From: Dehalococcoidia bacterium UBA6808
Lineage (GTDB): Bacteria > Chloroflexota > Dehalococcoidia > GIF9 > UBA5629
Assembly: GCA_002452695.1 (NCBI GenBank)
Contig: DKFA01000028.1
Location: 2,045 to 10,742 of the forward strand
Direction of reading: 5' to 3'
DNA length: 8,698 nucleotides
Shown: positions 1-5,864 of the stretch, in pieces
How the letters are laid out: the number at the start of each line of letters is the position of its first letter
Numbering within the stretch: position 1 is the first letter of the stretch
The notes under the pieces: model-generated
What the model saw: the letters and a program-made list of their open reading frames with translations, nothing else
Database searches by the model: none
What the model was told of the DNA's origin: nothing
Made by a program: the position numbers and the translations under genes

Positions 1-887
1 CCGCGACCTTCGTTGGACGGCAATACGCCGTCTGCAATAAGGAATGACACGCCCCGGCTATGTTCGGCACATATCTTAACGGCGCGGAGGGTCTCATCAT
101 CATTAGTTTTGCCTATGGAAGCGAGCTTGCGAACCCTGTCAGTCAGGGGCACAAAGAGATCAGTCTCATAGACGGTGGGATTGCCGTTGCAAGCAGCCAA
201 GATACGTTCGAGCCCCATGCCTGTATCGATATTGGGTTTAGGCAACGGCGTGCGTTTGCCATCCTTGTCCTGGTTGAACTGCGTGAAAACAAGGTTCCAA
301 ACCTCCGAGAAGCGCCCGCAGCTACAGGAAGGGTCGCAGCCCGGTTTGCCACAGCCGTATTTCTCCCCAAAATCATAATGTATCTCGCTGCAGGGTCCGC
401 AGGGACCGCTATCGCCTGCCGGGCCCCAAAAGTTGTCCCTTTCTCCCAGTCTTACGATCCTTTCCTCAGGAAAACCTGTTTCACGCCAGATCTGGAAAGC
501 TTCATCATCATCAAGAAATACGGTGACCCAGAGCCTGTCTTCGGGTAGATGCAAACGTTGGGTTATGAACTCCCATCCCCAGGCGATGGCTTCCTTCTTA
601 AAATAATCGCCGACGCTGAAGTTCCCCAGCATCTCAAAAAAGGTCAGATGTTTGTTATCTCCGACCGAATCGATATCGGTAGTGCGGAAACATTTCTGAC
701 AGGATGCCAGACGGGGACTGGGAGGAGCGGTGATACCCAGAAAATAGGGCTTGATCTGCACCATACCCGCTGTGGTCAATAGCAGCGTAGGATCACCGTG
801 CGGGATAAGCGAAGAGCTGGGCAACACCTTATGCTTCTTCTCAGTGAAAAAGTTCAGGAAAAGGTCTCTAATCTGGTTACTGTTCAC
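1..887 (-). CDS. alaS: Alanine--tRNA ligase, N-terminal part (truncated by window edge)
   Basis: Cytoplasmic class II aminoacyl-tRNA synthetase that activates alanine with ATP, releasing pyrophosphate, and charges tRNA-Ala. Translating the minus strand from a GTG at 887 gives 295 uninterrupted codons to the left edge, so the editing and C-terminal domains are outside. Visible hallmarks are the N-terminal SSSLIPHGDPTLLLTTAGM stretch (residues 24-42), the motif 2 region with QKCFRTTDID (64-73) and FFEMLGNFSVGDYFK (83-97), GDSGPCGPCSEIHYD (158-172), and motif 3 NIDTGMGLER (219-228). Residues 179-190 carry four cysteines (C179, C184, C188, C190) in a short insertion before the GRFSEVWNLVF segment; many bacterial AlaS proteins have a similar Cys-rich insert. 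The GTG start is chosen because GAGGAG (895-900) lies 7 nt upstream and the family's N-terminus begins there. It is transcribed divergently from the FmdB cluster. Identification is secure. Confidence 0.97.
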   Translation of the reverse strand, partial: MNSNQIRDLFLNFFTEKKHKVLPSSSLIPHGDPTLLLTTAGMVQIKPYFLGITAPPSPRLASCQKCFRTTDIDSVGDNKHLTFFEMLGNFSVGDYFKKEAIAWGWEFITQRLHLPEDRLWVTVFLDDDEAFQIWRETGFPEERIVRLGERDNFWGPAGDSGPCGPCSEIHYDFGEKYGCGKPGCDPSCSCGRFSEVWNLVFTQFNQDKDGKRTPLPKPNIDTGMGLERILAACNGNPTVYETDLFVPLTDRVRKLASIGKTNDDETLRAVKICAEHSRGVSFLIADGVLPSNEGR

Positions 888-905
888 GGGAAATCTCCTC
901 GAAGC

Positions 906-935
906 ATTTTATTAGAGCCGCCTTGTTCAAGTCAA
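906..935 (-). promoter_or_regulatory. alaS: Predicted sigma70-type promoter of alaS
   Basis: Read on the minus strand there is a -35 TTGACT (930-935), an 18-nt spacer and a -10 TAAAAT (906-911), each matching the consensus at five of six positions. Transcription would start near 899, giving a leader of only about 12 nt with the GAGGAG ribosome site almost at the RNA 5' end. There is no room for a T-box or other tRNA-sensing leader. Prediction from sequence only. Confidence 0.6.
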
Positions 936-971
936 TGCTTACAACGTCGTTCAGACAGACCGGCTGCCGTT

Positions 972-999
972 TTAACAGATTAACAACATATGTTACAAT
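972..999 (+). promoter_or_regulatory. Predicted extended -10 promoter of the FmdB-ThiD2-translin cluster
   Basis: A -35 TTAACA (972-977, five of six consensus positions), a 16-nt spacer and a -10 TACAAT (994-999) preceded by TG at 991-992 form an extended -10 element, TGtTACAAT. A second TTAACA lies at 980-985. The start would fall near 1006, leaving a leader of about 15 nt with GGGGAG (1009-1014) six bases before the ATG at 1021. A 10-bp palindrome, AACATATGTT (985-994), overlaps the promoter and could be an operator. Confidence 0.6.
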
Positions 1000-1020
1000 C
1001 TAAAAAGCGGGGAGACAAGT

Positions 1021-1371
1021 ATGCCTGTCTATGAATACTGGTGCCACAATTGCAAGGCCAGGGTGGAAGTATATCTTCCCAGGTTTGAGAGCGCCCTGCC
1101 TCCATGCCCACAATGCAAGGAGAACAGTCTGCAGCGTCTGTTCTCCACATTTATGATGCAAAAATCATATAAGGATGTATATGATAACATCCTTTCTGAT
1201 GCACAGCTAATGCGCGGCATGATGAATAATGACCCGAAAGCCCTGGCTGCCTGGAATAAGAAGATGAGCGGAGGTGAACCGGTGGCGCCGGAATATCAGG
1301 AATCGCTGGAACGTATGGAACATGGTGAGATGCCGTCCATGCCGCCCGCGCCCGGCATTCAATCCGAATAG
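1021..1371 (+). CDS. FmdB-family zinc-ribbon protein 1
   Basis: Small cytoplasmic protein of 116 residues opening with the FmdB/CxxC_CXXC_SSSS-type N-terminus: MPVYEYWC, with cysteine pairs C8/C11 and C29/C32 spaced to hold one zinc ion. The ribbon ends in the usual LFSTF segment near residues 47-51. The remainder (about 55-116) is charged and low in complexity, with Met- and Pro-rich stretches and no recognisable domain. The family is named after a putative regulator in the fmd (formylmethanofuran dehydrogenase) locus of methylotrophs, but the role of most members is unknown, so I assign no function. It is first in a plus-strand cluster, has a good Shine-Dalgarno (GGGGAG, 6-nt spacing), and lies 17 nt before a paralogue. 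Family assignment is firm; function is open. Confidence 0.9.
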   Translation: MPVYEYWCHNCKARVEVYLPRFESALPPCPQCKENSLQRLFSTFMMQKSYKDVYDNILSDAQLMRGMMNNDPKALAAWNKKMSGGEPVAPEYQESLERMEHGEMPSMPPAPGIQSE

Positions 1372-1388
1372 ACTTCAGGAAAAGCAGG

Positions 1389-1757
1389 ATGCCTATTTAC
1401 GAATACAGATGCAATAATTGTAAAAAGAGGGTCAGCGTTTTTATGCGTATATCCAGCACCAATCAGCGCCCGGCTTGCCCTGAATGTCATAGCGCGGACA
1501 TGACCCGCATTTTTTCCAGCTTTGCCATGCACCGTTCCGTACAATCGCTATATGAAAACAACAGCGACCCCCGATCACCGGATTATTATAAAGACCCCCG
1601 CAATATCGGACGTCAGCTTGAAGACCGGTTCAAGAAAATGAACATGGACGTGCCATCCGAAATACGGCAGAGCATCGATTCTGCCAGAGAAGGTGTCCTG
1701 CCTGAATCATTAAAGGACCTGAGCAGTGGCTCATCATCGGACACTACGTATCATTGA
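1389..1757 (+). CDS. FmdB-family zinc-ribbon protein 2
   Basis: A 122-residue paralogue of the preceding gene. The N-terminus MPIYEYRCNNCKKRV mirrors its neighbour, with zinc ligands C8/C11 and C30/C33 followed by an IFSSFAMHRS segment matching the FSTFMMQKS of protein 1. The C-terminal half (about 60-122) has diverged and reads as a charged region with a Ser-rich end. Zinc binding is expected; whether it binds nucleic acid or protein is unknown. The ATG is preceded by AGGA (1377-1380), 8 nt upstream. Its last 32 bases overlap the ThiD2-like gene in another frame, which suggests co-transcription and coupled translation. Tandem duplication followed by tail divergence is the simplest explanation for the pair. 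Confidence 0.88.
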   Translation: MPIYEYRCNNCKKRVSVFMRISSTNQRPACPECHSADMTRIFSSFAMHRSVQSLYENNSDPRSPDYYKDPRNIGRQLEDRFKKMNMDVPSEIRQSIDSAREGVLPESLKDLSSGSSSDTTYH

Positions 1758-2172
1758 CGTCAACCTCAACCGCGTGTGTGAAGGTTTGAGGGTATTGGAA
1801 GATGTGGCCAGATTTGTTATTGAGGATAAAGAATCCAGCCGCAAATACAAGTCGATACGCCATGATCTCAGACAGACAGGCAGCAGGCTGGGCTTAAGCC
1901 TGGAAAAGTCGCGCAATGCGGCCAACGACATCGGGGCCGATTTCGACCTGACAAACAGCCACCAGGACTTCCCTTCCATCATCAGGGCCAACTCGAAGCG
2001 CGTCGAGGAAGGGCTACGCGTCCTGGAAGAGATAGCCAAGCTGCCCGATGTATCAGGCCTGCTGCCGGGCGAGGCATTAAAAAAACACAGGTATGCCGTT
2101 TACACACTCTCCAGGGACCTGATGATATCTCTGGACAAGACTAACAAGCACACCGATCAAAACGAAGCATGA
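1726..2172 (+). CDS. thiD2: ThiD2-like thiamine biosynthesis protein, stand-alone (no ThiE domain)
   Basis: A 148-residue soluble, mostly helical protein resembling the ThiD2 domain usually found fused in front of ThiE (thiamine-phosphate synthase). That domain is proposed to act as a hydroxymethylpyrimidine-phosphate kinase. The family pattern appears twice: N13-LNRVCEGLRVLEDVARF-30, followed by a SIRHDLRQ segment at 43-50, and again N89-SKRVEEGLRVLEEIAKL-106. No TIM-barrel ThiE follows, since the protein stops at codon 148. Names such as thiamine-phosphate pyrophosphorylase, often given to such proteins by similarity, would therefore overstate its function. The start is GTG, supported by AAAGGA ending 8 nt upstream inside the FmdB gene, and the IIDVNLNR motif lies only nine residues in. 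It overlaps its neighbour by 32 bp. Family call is fairly secure; the enzymatic role is inferred. Confidence 0.8.
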   Translation: MAHHRTLRIIDVNLNRVCEGLRVLEDVARFVIEDKESSRKYKSIRHDLRQTGSRLGLSLEKSRNAANDIGADFDLTNSHQDFPSIIRANSKRVEEGLRVLEEIAKLPDVSGLLPGEALKKHRYAVYTLSRDLMISLDKTNKHTDQNEA

Positions 2173-2222
2173 CGGATGATATATTTAGACAGGTAAAGTT
2201 TTTTTCCAAAGCCTTCGACTGA
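2169..2222 (+). other. Possible 17-codon ORF coupled to the ThiD2-like gene
   Basis: An ATG overlaps the ThiD2 stop in an ATGA arrangement (2169-2172) and opens a 17-codon frame, MTDDIFRQVKFFSKAFD, closed by TGA at 2220-2222, eleven bases before the GTG of the translin-family gene. It fills most of the gap between the two genes. It could be a tiny coupled gene, a re-initiation relay passing ribosomes on to the translin gene, or chance. I do not recognise the peptide. No Shine-Dalgarno is needed if translation is coupled. Low confidence that it is a functional gene. Confidence 0.2.
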
Positions 2223-2232
2223 GAGGAATGCA

Positions 2233-2883
2233 GTGGAAATTAAAGACATTTCCGGAGAGCTTGAGGCCGTATCTGAAAAGATCAGGGTTGCGCTGGGCGA
2301 CAAAGACGGCGCGCGCGAAAAATGCCTGAAGGACTGCCGCGAGATCATCCGGCTAAGCTCCACCTCCATACGGGCCATTCACCGCCGCGAAAAGGAAAAG
2401 GCAGCCGAACTGATCTCGGAAGCGGAGCGACTTGTAAGAAAAACACAGAAAGACCTGTCCAAATTGCATCCGGACCTGCTCAGCGCCAACTATATCCACG
2501 ACTCATTTAAAGAATATGCCGAAGCAAGCATTACGTTTGCGGTTATTTTTGAGCGTTCTATACCCGACCCTGACAGGCTGCGTGTAGCCTATCCTGCCTA
2601 TCTGAATGGGCTGGCGGAATCGGTGGGAGAGATGCGCAGGTTCGTGCTGGACAGCCTGCGGTCGCATGAATTTTCAGTTGCCGAAGAGCTGCTGGCGATC
2701 ATGGATCATATTTACACTGTCCTTGTGACGATGGACTTCCCCGATGCGATAACCTACGGGTTGCGGCGCAATACCGACAGCGTCAGGGGCATTATCGAAA
2801 AGACCCGTGGGGACCTGACACTGCTAATAAACAACGATCTGCTGCAGAAAAAAATCAGCCTTCTGGAACGTAAAATTAGGTAA
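2233..2883 (+). CDS. Prokaryotic translin/TRAX-family protein
   Basis: A 216-residue all-helical soluble protein with translin-family landmarks: CREIIRLSSTSIRAIHRRE (35-53), KEYAEAS (93-99), YLNGLAESVGEMRR (123-136), MDHIY (157-161), DFPDAITYGLRRNTD (168-182) and IIEKTRGDLT (187-196). Eukaryotic translin and TRAX assemble into C3PO, an octameric single-strand RNA-binding complex in which TRAX cleaves RNA with four acidic residues. Those positions align here with E94 and E97 in the ExxE motif, and E129 and E133, where TRAX has Asp then Glu. A metal-dependent RNase activity is therefore possible but unproven. Archaeal and bacterial homologues exist and their physiological role is unclear. The GTG start follows GAGAGG (2221-2226) with 6-nt spacing; an ATG at 2228 is out of frame. 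It is last in the cluster, with no clear terminator after it. Confidence 0.8.
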   Translation: MEIKDISGELEAVSEKIRVALGDKDGAREKCLKDCREIIRLSSTSIRAIHRREKEKAAELISEAERLVRKTQKDLSKLHPDLLSANYIHDSFKEYAEASITFAVIFERSIPDPDRLRVAYPAYLNGLAESVGEMRRFVLDSLRSHEFSVAEELLAIMDHIYTVLVTMDFPDAITYGLRRNTDSVRGIIEKTRGDLTLLINNDLLQKKISLLERKIR

Positions 2884-2903
2884 TTTTGCGTACCTCGTTT
2901 AGC

Positions 2904-2932
2904 TTGACTTTAATCATCACCGCTGATACAAT
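2904..2932 (+). promoter_or_regulatory. hppA: Predicted strong promoter of hppA
   Basis: A -35 TTGACT (2904-2909), a 17-nt spacer and a -10 TACAAT (2927-2932) preceded by TG at 2924-2925 (TGaTACAAT, extended -10) form the best promoter in the window. A start near 2939 gives a leader of about 65 nt. The leader contains a small possible hairpin (2950-2955 with 2963-2968) and an A/T palindrome just before the ribosome site. The same extended -10 appears in front of the FmdB cluster. Confidence 0.7.
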
Positions 2933-2974
2933 TGCCGACTTGGTGGGATAGCGTCTTTTTAGGGCGCTTGACCA

Positions 2975-2999
2975 TAATTAATCAATTTAATTAAGGAGG
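2975..2999 (+). promoter_or_regulatory. hppA: hppA ribosome-binding site with abutting A/T palindrome
   Basis: A full AAGGAGG (2993-2999) sits four bases before the hppA ATG and is the strongest Shine-Dalgarno in the window. Directly upstream is a perfect 7-bp inverted repeat, TAATTAA (2975-2981) and TTAATTA (2987-2993), separated by TCAAT. Its right arm touches the first base of the AAGGAGG. It may be an A/T-rich protein site or simply an unstructured AU-rich enhancer of initiation; an all-A/U hairpin would be weak. Confidence 0.5.
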
Positions 3000-3003
3000 C
3001 ACT

Positions 3004-5181
3004 ATGGTACAAATTCCCCCAATCTTCTGGATTGTTCCTGTTGCCGGCGTGCTGACACTTGCATTTGCCGCGTGGCTGATTGTAAGTATCATGCGCAAAC
3101 CGACCGGAACCCCGAAGATGAAAGAAATTGGCGACATGATTTTCGAGGGTGCGTGGGCGTTCCTTAAAAGGCAGTACAGCACAATTGCAATCTATTCCGT
3201 GGTTGTGGCCATCATCATCGGCGTTATCGTCGCCGTGCTGCCCCCTGAAGAAGCGCTGCAGAAAGCAGGCTATAACCCGATATCGATCGGCTGGCATACA
3301 GGCCTGGCTTTCATCGTCGGCGCAATTTGTTCAGGTCTTTCCGGCTTTATTGGCATGTACATCGCAGTTAAATCCAATGTTCGCTGCGCTGCTGCTGCCC
3401 AGAAAAGTCTGACCGAAGCAGTCAACGTAGCTCTGCGCGGCGGCGCAGTATCCGGCTTTCTGATCACGGCACTGAGCCTGATCGGCGTGACCGTGATCTT
3501 CTTCGCCTTTGGCGGAGCCAACACTCCTGAGCTCTCACCGCACCTGATCGTTGGCTTTGGCTTTGGCGCGAGCTTTGTAGCCCTGTTCGCCCAGCTCGGC
3601 GGCGGTATCTATACCAAGGCAGCCGATATGGGCGCCGACCTCGTCGGCAAAGTCGAGGCTGGTATCCCTGAAGACGACCCCCGCAACGCTGCCGTAATCG
3701 CTGATCTGGTAGGCGACAACGTCGGTGACTGCGCAGGCCGTGGCGCTGACCTGTTCGAATCCACTGCTGCTGAGAACATCGGCGCGATGATCCTCGGTAT
3801 CGTAGCTTATATAGCTACCAAAAACGTGTCCTGGATACTCTTCCCGCTGGTTGTCCGCGGCTTCGGCATGTTTGCCAGCATGATCGGCCTGATGATCGTT
3901 AAAGCGAAAGAAAACGAAAACGCCATGAATGCTCTAAACCGCGGCTATTATGTAGCGATTGCGCTTTCCATCGTTGGCCTGGCTATCGCCGTTCATTTTA
4001 TGCTCGGTAACTGGTGGCTTTTCGGCGCTGGCCTGGTCGGCATTGCCGCCAGCATAGCCATCATCTTCGTGACCCAGTACTACACCGAGTCCCGCTACAA
4101 GCCGGTTCAAGATATCGCCGAAGCATCCAAGACCGGCCCTGCCACCAACATCGTCACCGGCGTGGCGGTCGGCTTTGAAACTACTTTCGCCACTGCCATT
4201 GTGATCGGCACAGCGCTGATCCTCGCCTACTGGCTTGGCATTGCCAGCGGCGTACATGGCGGCGGCGCATTCGGCACAGCAGTTGCTACCATGGGCATGC
4301 TCATGACCTGCCCGTACGTACTTTCCATGGATACGTTCGGCCCTATCACCGATAACGCCAACGGCATTAACGAGATGGCCGGGGCAGGCCCCGAAATCCG
4401 CAAGATCACCGATAGGCTGGATGCCGTCGGCAACACCACCAAAGCCCTCACCAAGGGCTATGCCATGGTCTCCGCAGGCCTGGCCGCCTTCCTGCTCTTC
4501 CAGGCTTATCTTGACAGGGTGTCTTTCCTCAGGTTCGGCGAAGCCGGCAAGTTCGATGTGGTCAACATTGCCCGCATCGAGGTTTTTGTCGGCGCCCTGC
4601 TCGCAGCCATGCTTGTCTACCTGTTCAGCTCATGGGCGATGAAGTCGGTCAGCAAAACAGCAGGCGAAATCATCGCTGCTGTGCGCAAACAGTTTAAAGA
4701 CCATCCCGGTATCATGGCCGGAACAGAAAAACCCAACTACGGAGAGATCGTTGATATCACCGCCAGAGCAGGCCTGCGCGAAATGATCGCCCCGGCTCTG
4801 CTGCCGGTACTTGCTCCGGTCGTAATCGGCTTGATTTTCAAATATCTCCCGCCTGTCGTTGTTGGAGTCGAAACGTACAGATGGGATGCTGCGCAGGTAG
4901 TAGCAGGTCTCCTGATGATCGGCACTATCGCCGGCATCATGCTGGCTTCCTTCATGAACAACGGCGGCGGTGCCTGGGACAATGCCAAGAAGATGATTGA
5001 AGACGGTCAGTTGAAGGATGATAAGGGCAACGTGCTCGGCAAAGGGTCTGACGCTCACAAAGCGGCAGTTGTCGGCGACACTGTCGGCGATCCCTTCAAG
5101 GATACGGCAGGCCCATCATTGCATGTGCTGGTCAAGCTCCTGAGCACCATTACTCTGGTACTCTGCCCGCTTTTCGTATAA
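3004..5181 (+). CDS. hppA: Membrane-bound pyrophosphatase, K+-independent H+-pumping type
   Basis: A 725-residue integral membrane enzyme, normal length for the family and expected to form about 16 transmembrane helices. It hydrolyses pyrophosphate and exports protons. Substrate-binding signatures are intact: DLVGKVEAGIPEDDPRN (212-228), IADLVGDNVGDCAGRGADLFES (232-253), SMDTFGPITDNANGI (441-455), NNGGGAWDNAKK (652-663) and SDAHKAAVVGDTVGDPFKDTAGP (682-704). The ion determinant reads GNTTKALTK (476-484). Lys480 and Thr483 occupy the positions where K+-dependent enzymes have Ala and Gly, so this should be the K+-independent class, whose characterised members pump H+. It has its own promoter and an ideal ribosome site, and converges on the hydrolase gene with a shared terminator. 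In such bacteria it would conserve energy from pyrophosphate made in biosynthesis, including tRNA charging. No odd residues or breaks are seen. Confidence 0.97.
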   Translation: MVQIPPIFWIVPVAGVLTLAFAAWLIVSIMRKPTGTPKMKEIGDMIFEGAWAFLKRQYSTIAIYSVVVAIIIGVIVAVLPPEEALQKAGYNPISIGWHTGLAFIVGAICSGLSGFIGMYIAVKSNVRCAAAAQKSLTEAVNVALRGGAVSGFLITALSLIGVTVIFFAFGGANTPELSPHLIVGFGFGASFVALFAQLGGGIYTKAADMGADLVGKVEAGIPEDDPRNAAVIADLVGDNVGDCAGRGADLFESTAAENIGAMILGIVAYIATKNVSWILFPLVVRGFGMFASMIGLMIVKAKENENAMNALNRGYYVAIALSIVGLAIAVHFMLGNWWLFGAGLVGIAASIAIIFVTQYYTESRYKPVQDIAEASKTGPATNIVTGVAVGFETTFATAIVIGTALILAYWLGIASGVHGGGAFGTAVATMGMLMTCPYVLSMDTFGPITDNANGINEMAGAGPEIRKITDRLDAVGNTTKALTKGYAMVSAGLAAFLLFQAYLDRVSFLRFGEAGKFDVVNIARIEVFVGALLAAMLVYLFSSWAMKSVSKTAGEIIAAVRKQFKDHPGIMAGTEKPNYGEIVDITARAGLREMIAPALLPVLAPVVIGLIFKYLPPVVVGVETYRWDAAQVVAGLLMIGTIAGIMLASFMNNGGGAWDNAKKMIEDGQLKDDKGNVLGKGSDAHKAAVVGDTVGDPFKDTAGPSLHVLVKLLSTITLVLCPLFV

Positions 5182-5200
5182 CACGAACCGAGTTACGATT

Positions 5201-5240
5201 AAAAGGGGCGATCACCTGATAAAGGGGTTGCCCCTTTTTT
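5201..5240. terminator. Bidirectional terminator between convergent hppA and hydrolase genes
   Basis: Three interacting arms lie within 40 bases. For hppA, AAAGGGG (5221-5227) pairs with CCCCTTT (5231-5237) across a TTG loop and is followed by more T residues to 5240. An outer arm, AAAAGGGGC (5201-5209), can pair instead with GCCCCTTTT (5230-5238). Read on the minus strand, the outer pairing ends in GCCCCTTTT, giving a terminator for the hydrolase gene. The hydrolase stop codon (5212-5214) lies inside the outer loop, so part of the terminator is also coding. Confidence 0.8.
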
Positions 5241-5832
5241 CATCCCCGATTGTAGTTTCAGGTCCATGACCGGGATAGACCACCGTATCGTCAGGCAACG
5301 TGTAGAGCTTGTCTTTGATACTGGCCGCTAACTGTTCGTAACTGCAGCCCGGGAAATCCGTCCTGCCTATTCCGGAGTTAAACAAGGTATCACCGCTGAA
5401 AAGCACGCCATGGCCGTAAAGGCTGATCTCATCCGGGCTGTGGCCTGGAGTAAAGAGGACTTTAAAATGCAGGTCGTCGATATCGATGCTGTCACCGTCT
5501 TTAAGTATAATGTCCGGCTCAGGCACCGAGGCAGAACCACCCGACATTACGGCCACCAGTTTAGTAAAAGCCCCAGGTGACGTCTTCTCGCTGCCACCAA
5601 CGGCAAATTTCGCGCCTGTAGCCTCTTTAAGGACTTTTACTGCCCCTATGTGATCAAAGTGGCAATGAGTGGCTACAATCAGCGCAACTTCCAGTTTCAG
5701 GCTTTTAACAGCGGAGAGGATATCTCTGGCAGAGCCGCCGGGGTCGATTACCAGCCCTCGCCTGGTGATTTCCGACCCCGCAATGTAACAGTTGGTAGCA
5801 ATGAAACCGACGGTTAAAGCTCTAAAAATCAT
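5212..5832 (-). CDS. Metallo-beta-lactamase-fold hydrolase, glyoxalase II-like
   Basis: A 206-residue soluble hydrolase, typical length for the short glyoxalase II-like (YcbL/GloB-type) branch. Metal ligands are all visible: THCHFDH (55-61, giving H56, H58, D60, H61), H131 in TPGHSPDE, D148 in FSGDTLFNSGIGRTDF, and H189 in YPGHGPET. This predicts a two-metal site. Glyoxalase II members hydrolyse thioesters such as S-lactoylglutathione, but short prokaryotic homologues act on varied thioesters or are uncharacterised, so the substrate is unknown. The ATG start follows AAGGAG with 7-nt spacing. The gene stands alone between two terminators, downstream of the ABC operon on the same strand. Fold call is firm; substrate is not assigned. 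Confidence 0.92.
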   Translation of the reverse strand: MIFRALTVGFIATNCYIAGSEITRRGLVIDPGGSARDILSAVKSLKLEVALIVATHCHFDHIGAVKVLKEATGAKFAVGGSEKTSPGAFTKLVAVMSGGSASVPEPDIILKDGDSIDIDDLHFKVLFTPGHSPDEISLYGHGVLFSGDTLFNSGIGRTDFPGCSYEQLAASIKDKLYTLPDDTVVYPGHGPETTIGDEKRGNPFIR

Positions 5833-5852
5833 GTTGGTACTCCTTGCCTTAG

Positions 5853-5858
5853 ATTATA
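5853..5858 (-). promoter_or_regulatory. Candidate -10 box for the hydrolase gene
   Basis: On the minus strand a perfect TATAAT lies 20 bases before the hydrolase ATG, followed by AAGGAG. No recognisable -35 occurs at 16-18 nt, and an upstream TG is one base out of register for an extended -10. The upstream side is occupied by the hairpin at 5865-5899. A short-leader promoter is plausible but weakly supported. Confidence 0.35.
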
Positions 5859-5864
5859 TACAAG

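Noticed and set aside
60..548. Plus-strand open frame of 162 codons at the left end
   Set aside because: It is antisense to alaS, whose minus-strand frame is uninterrupted and carries unmistakable class II synthetase motifs. The plus-strand protein has no recognisable feature.
888..1020. Possible T-box or other tRNA-sensing leader for alaS
   Set aside because: The predicted alaS leader is only about 12 nt and no stem array or T-box sequence is visible in the 133-base gap.
2169..2260. Frameshifted N-terminus of the translin gene
   Set aside because: The 17-codon frame ends in TGA and the GTG at 2233 has its own Shine-Dalgarno and begins at a sensible point for the family, so no frameshift is needed.
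4630..5058. Minus-strand open frame of 142 codons inside hppA
   Set aside because: It is a shadow of the strongly conserved hppA coding sequence. It has no ribosome site, and its His/Asp/Ser-rich composition is typical of the complement of a membrane-protein gene.
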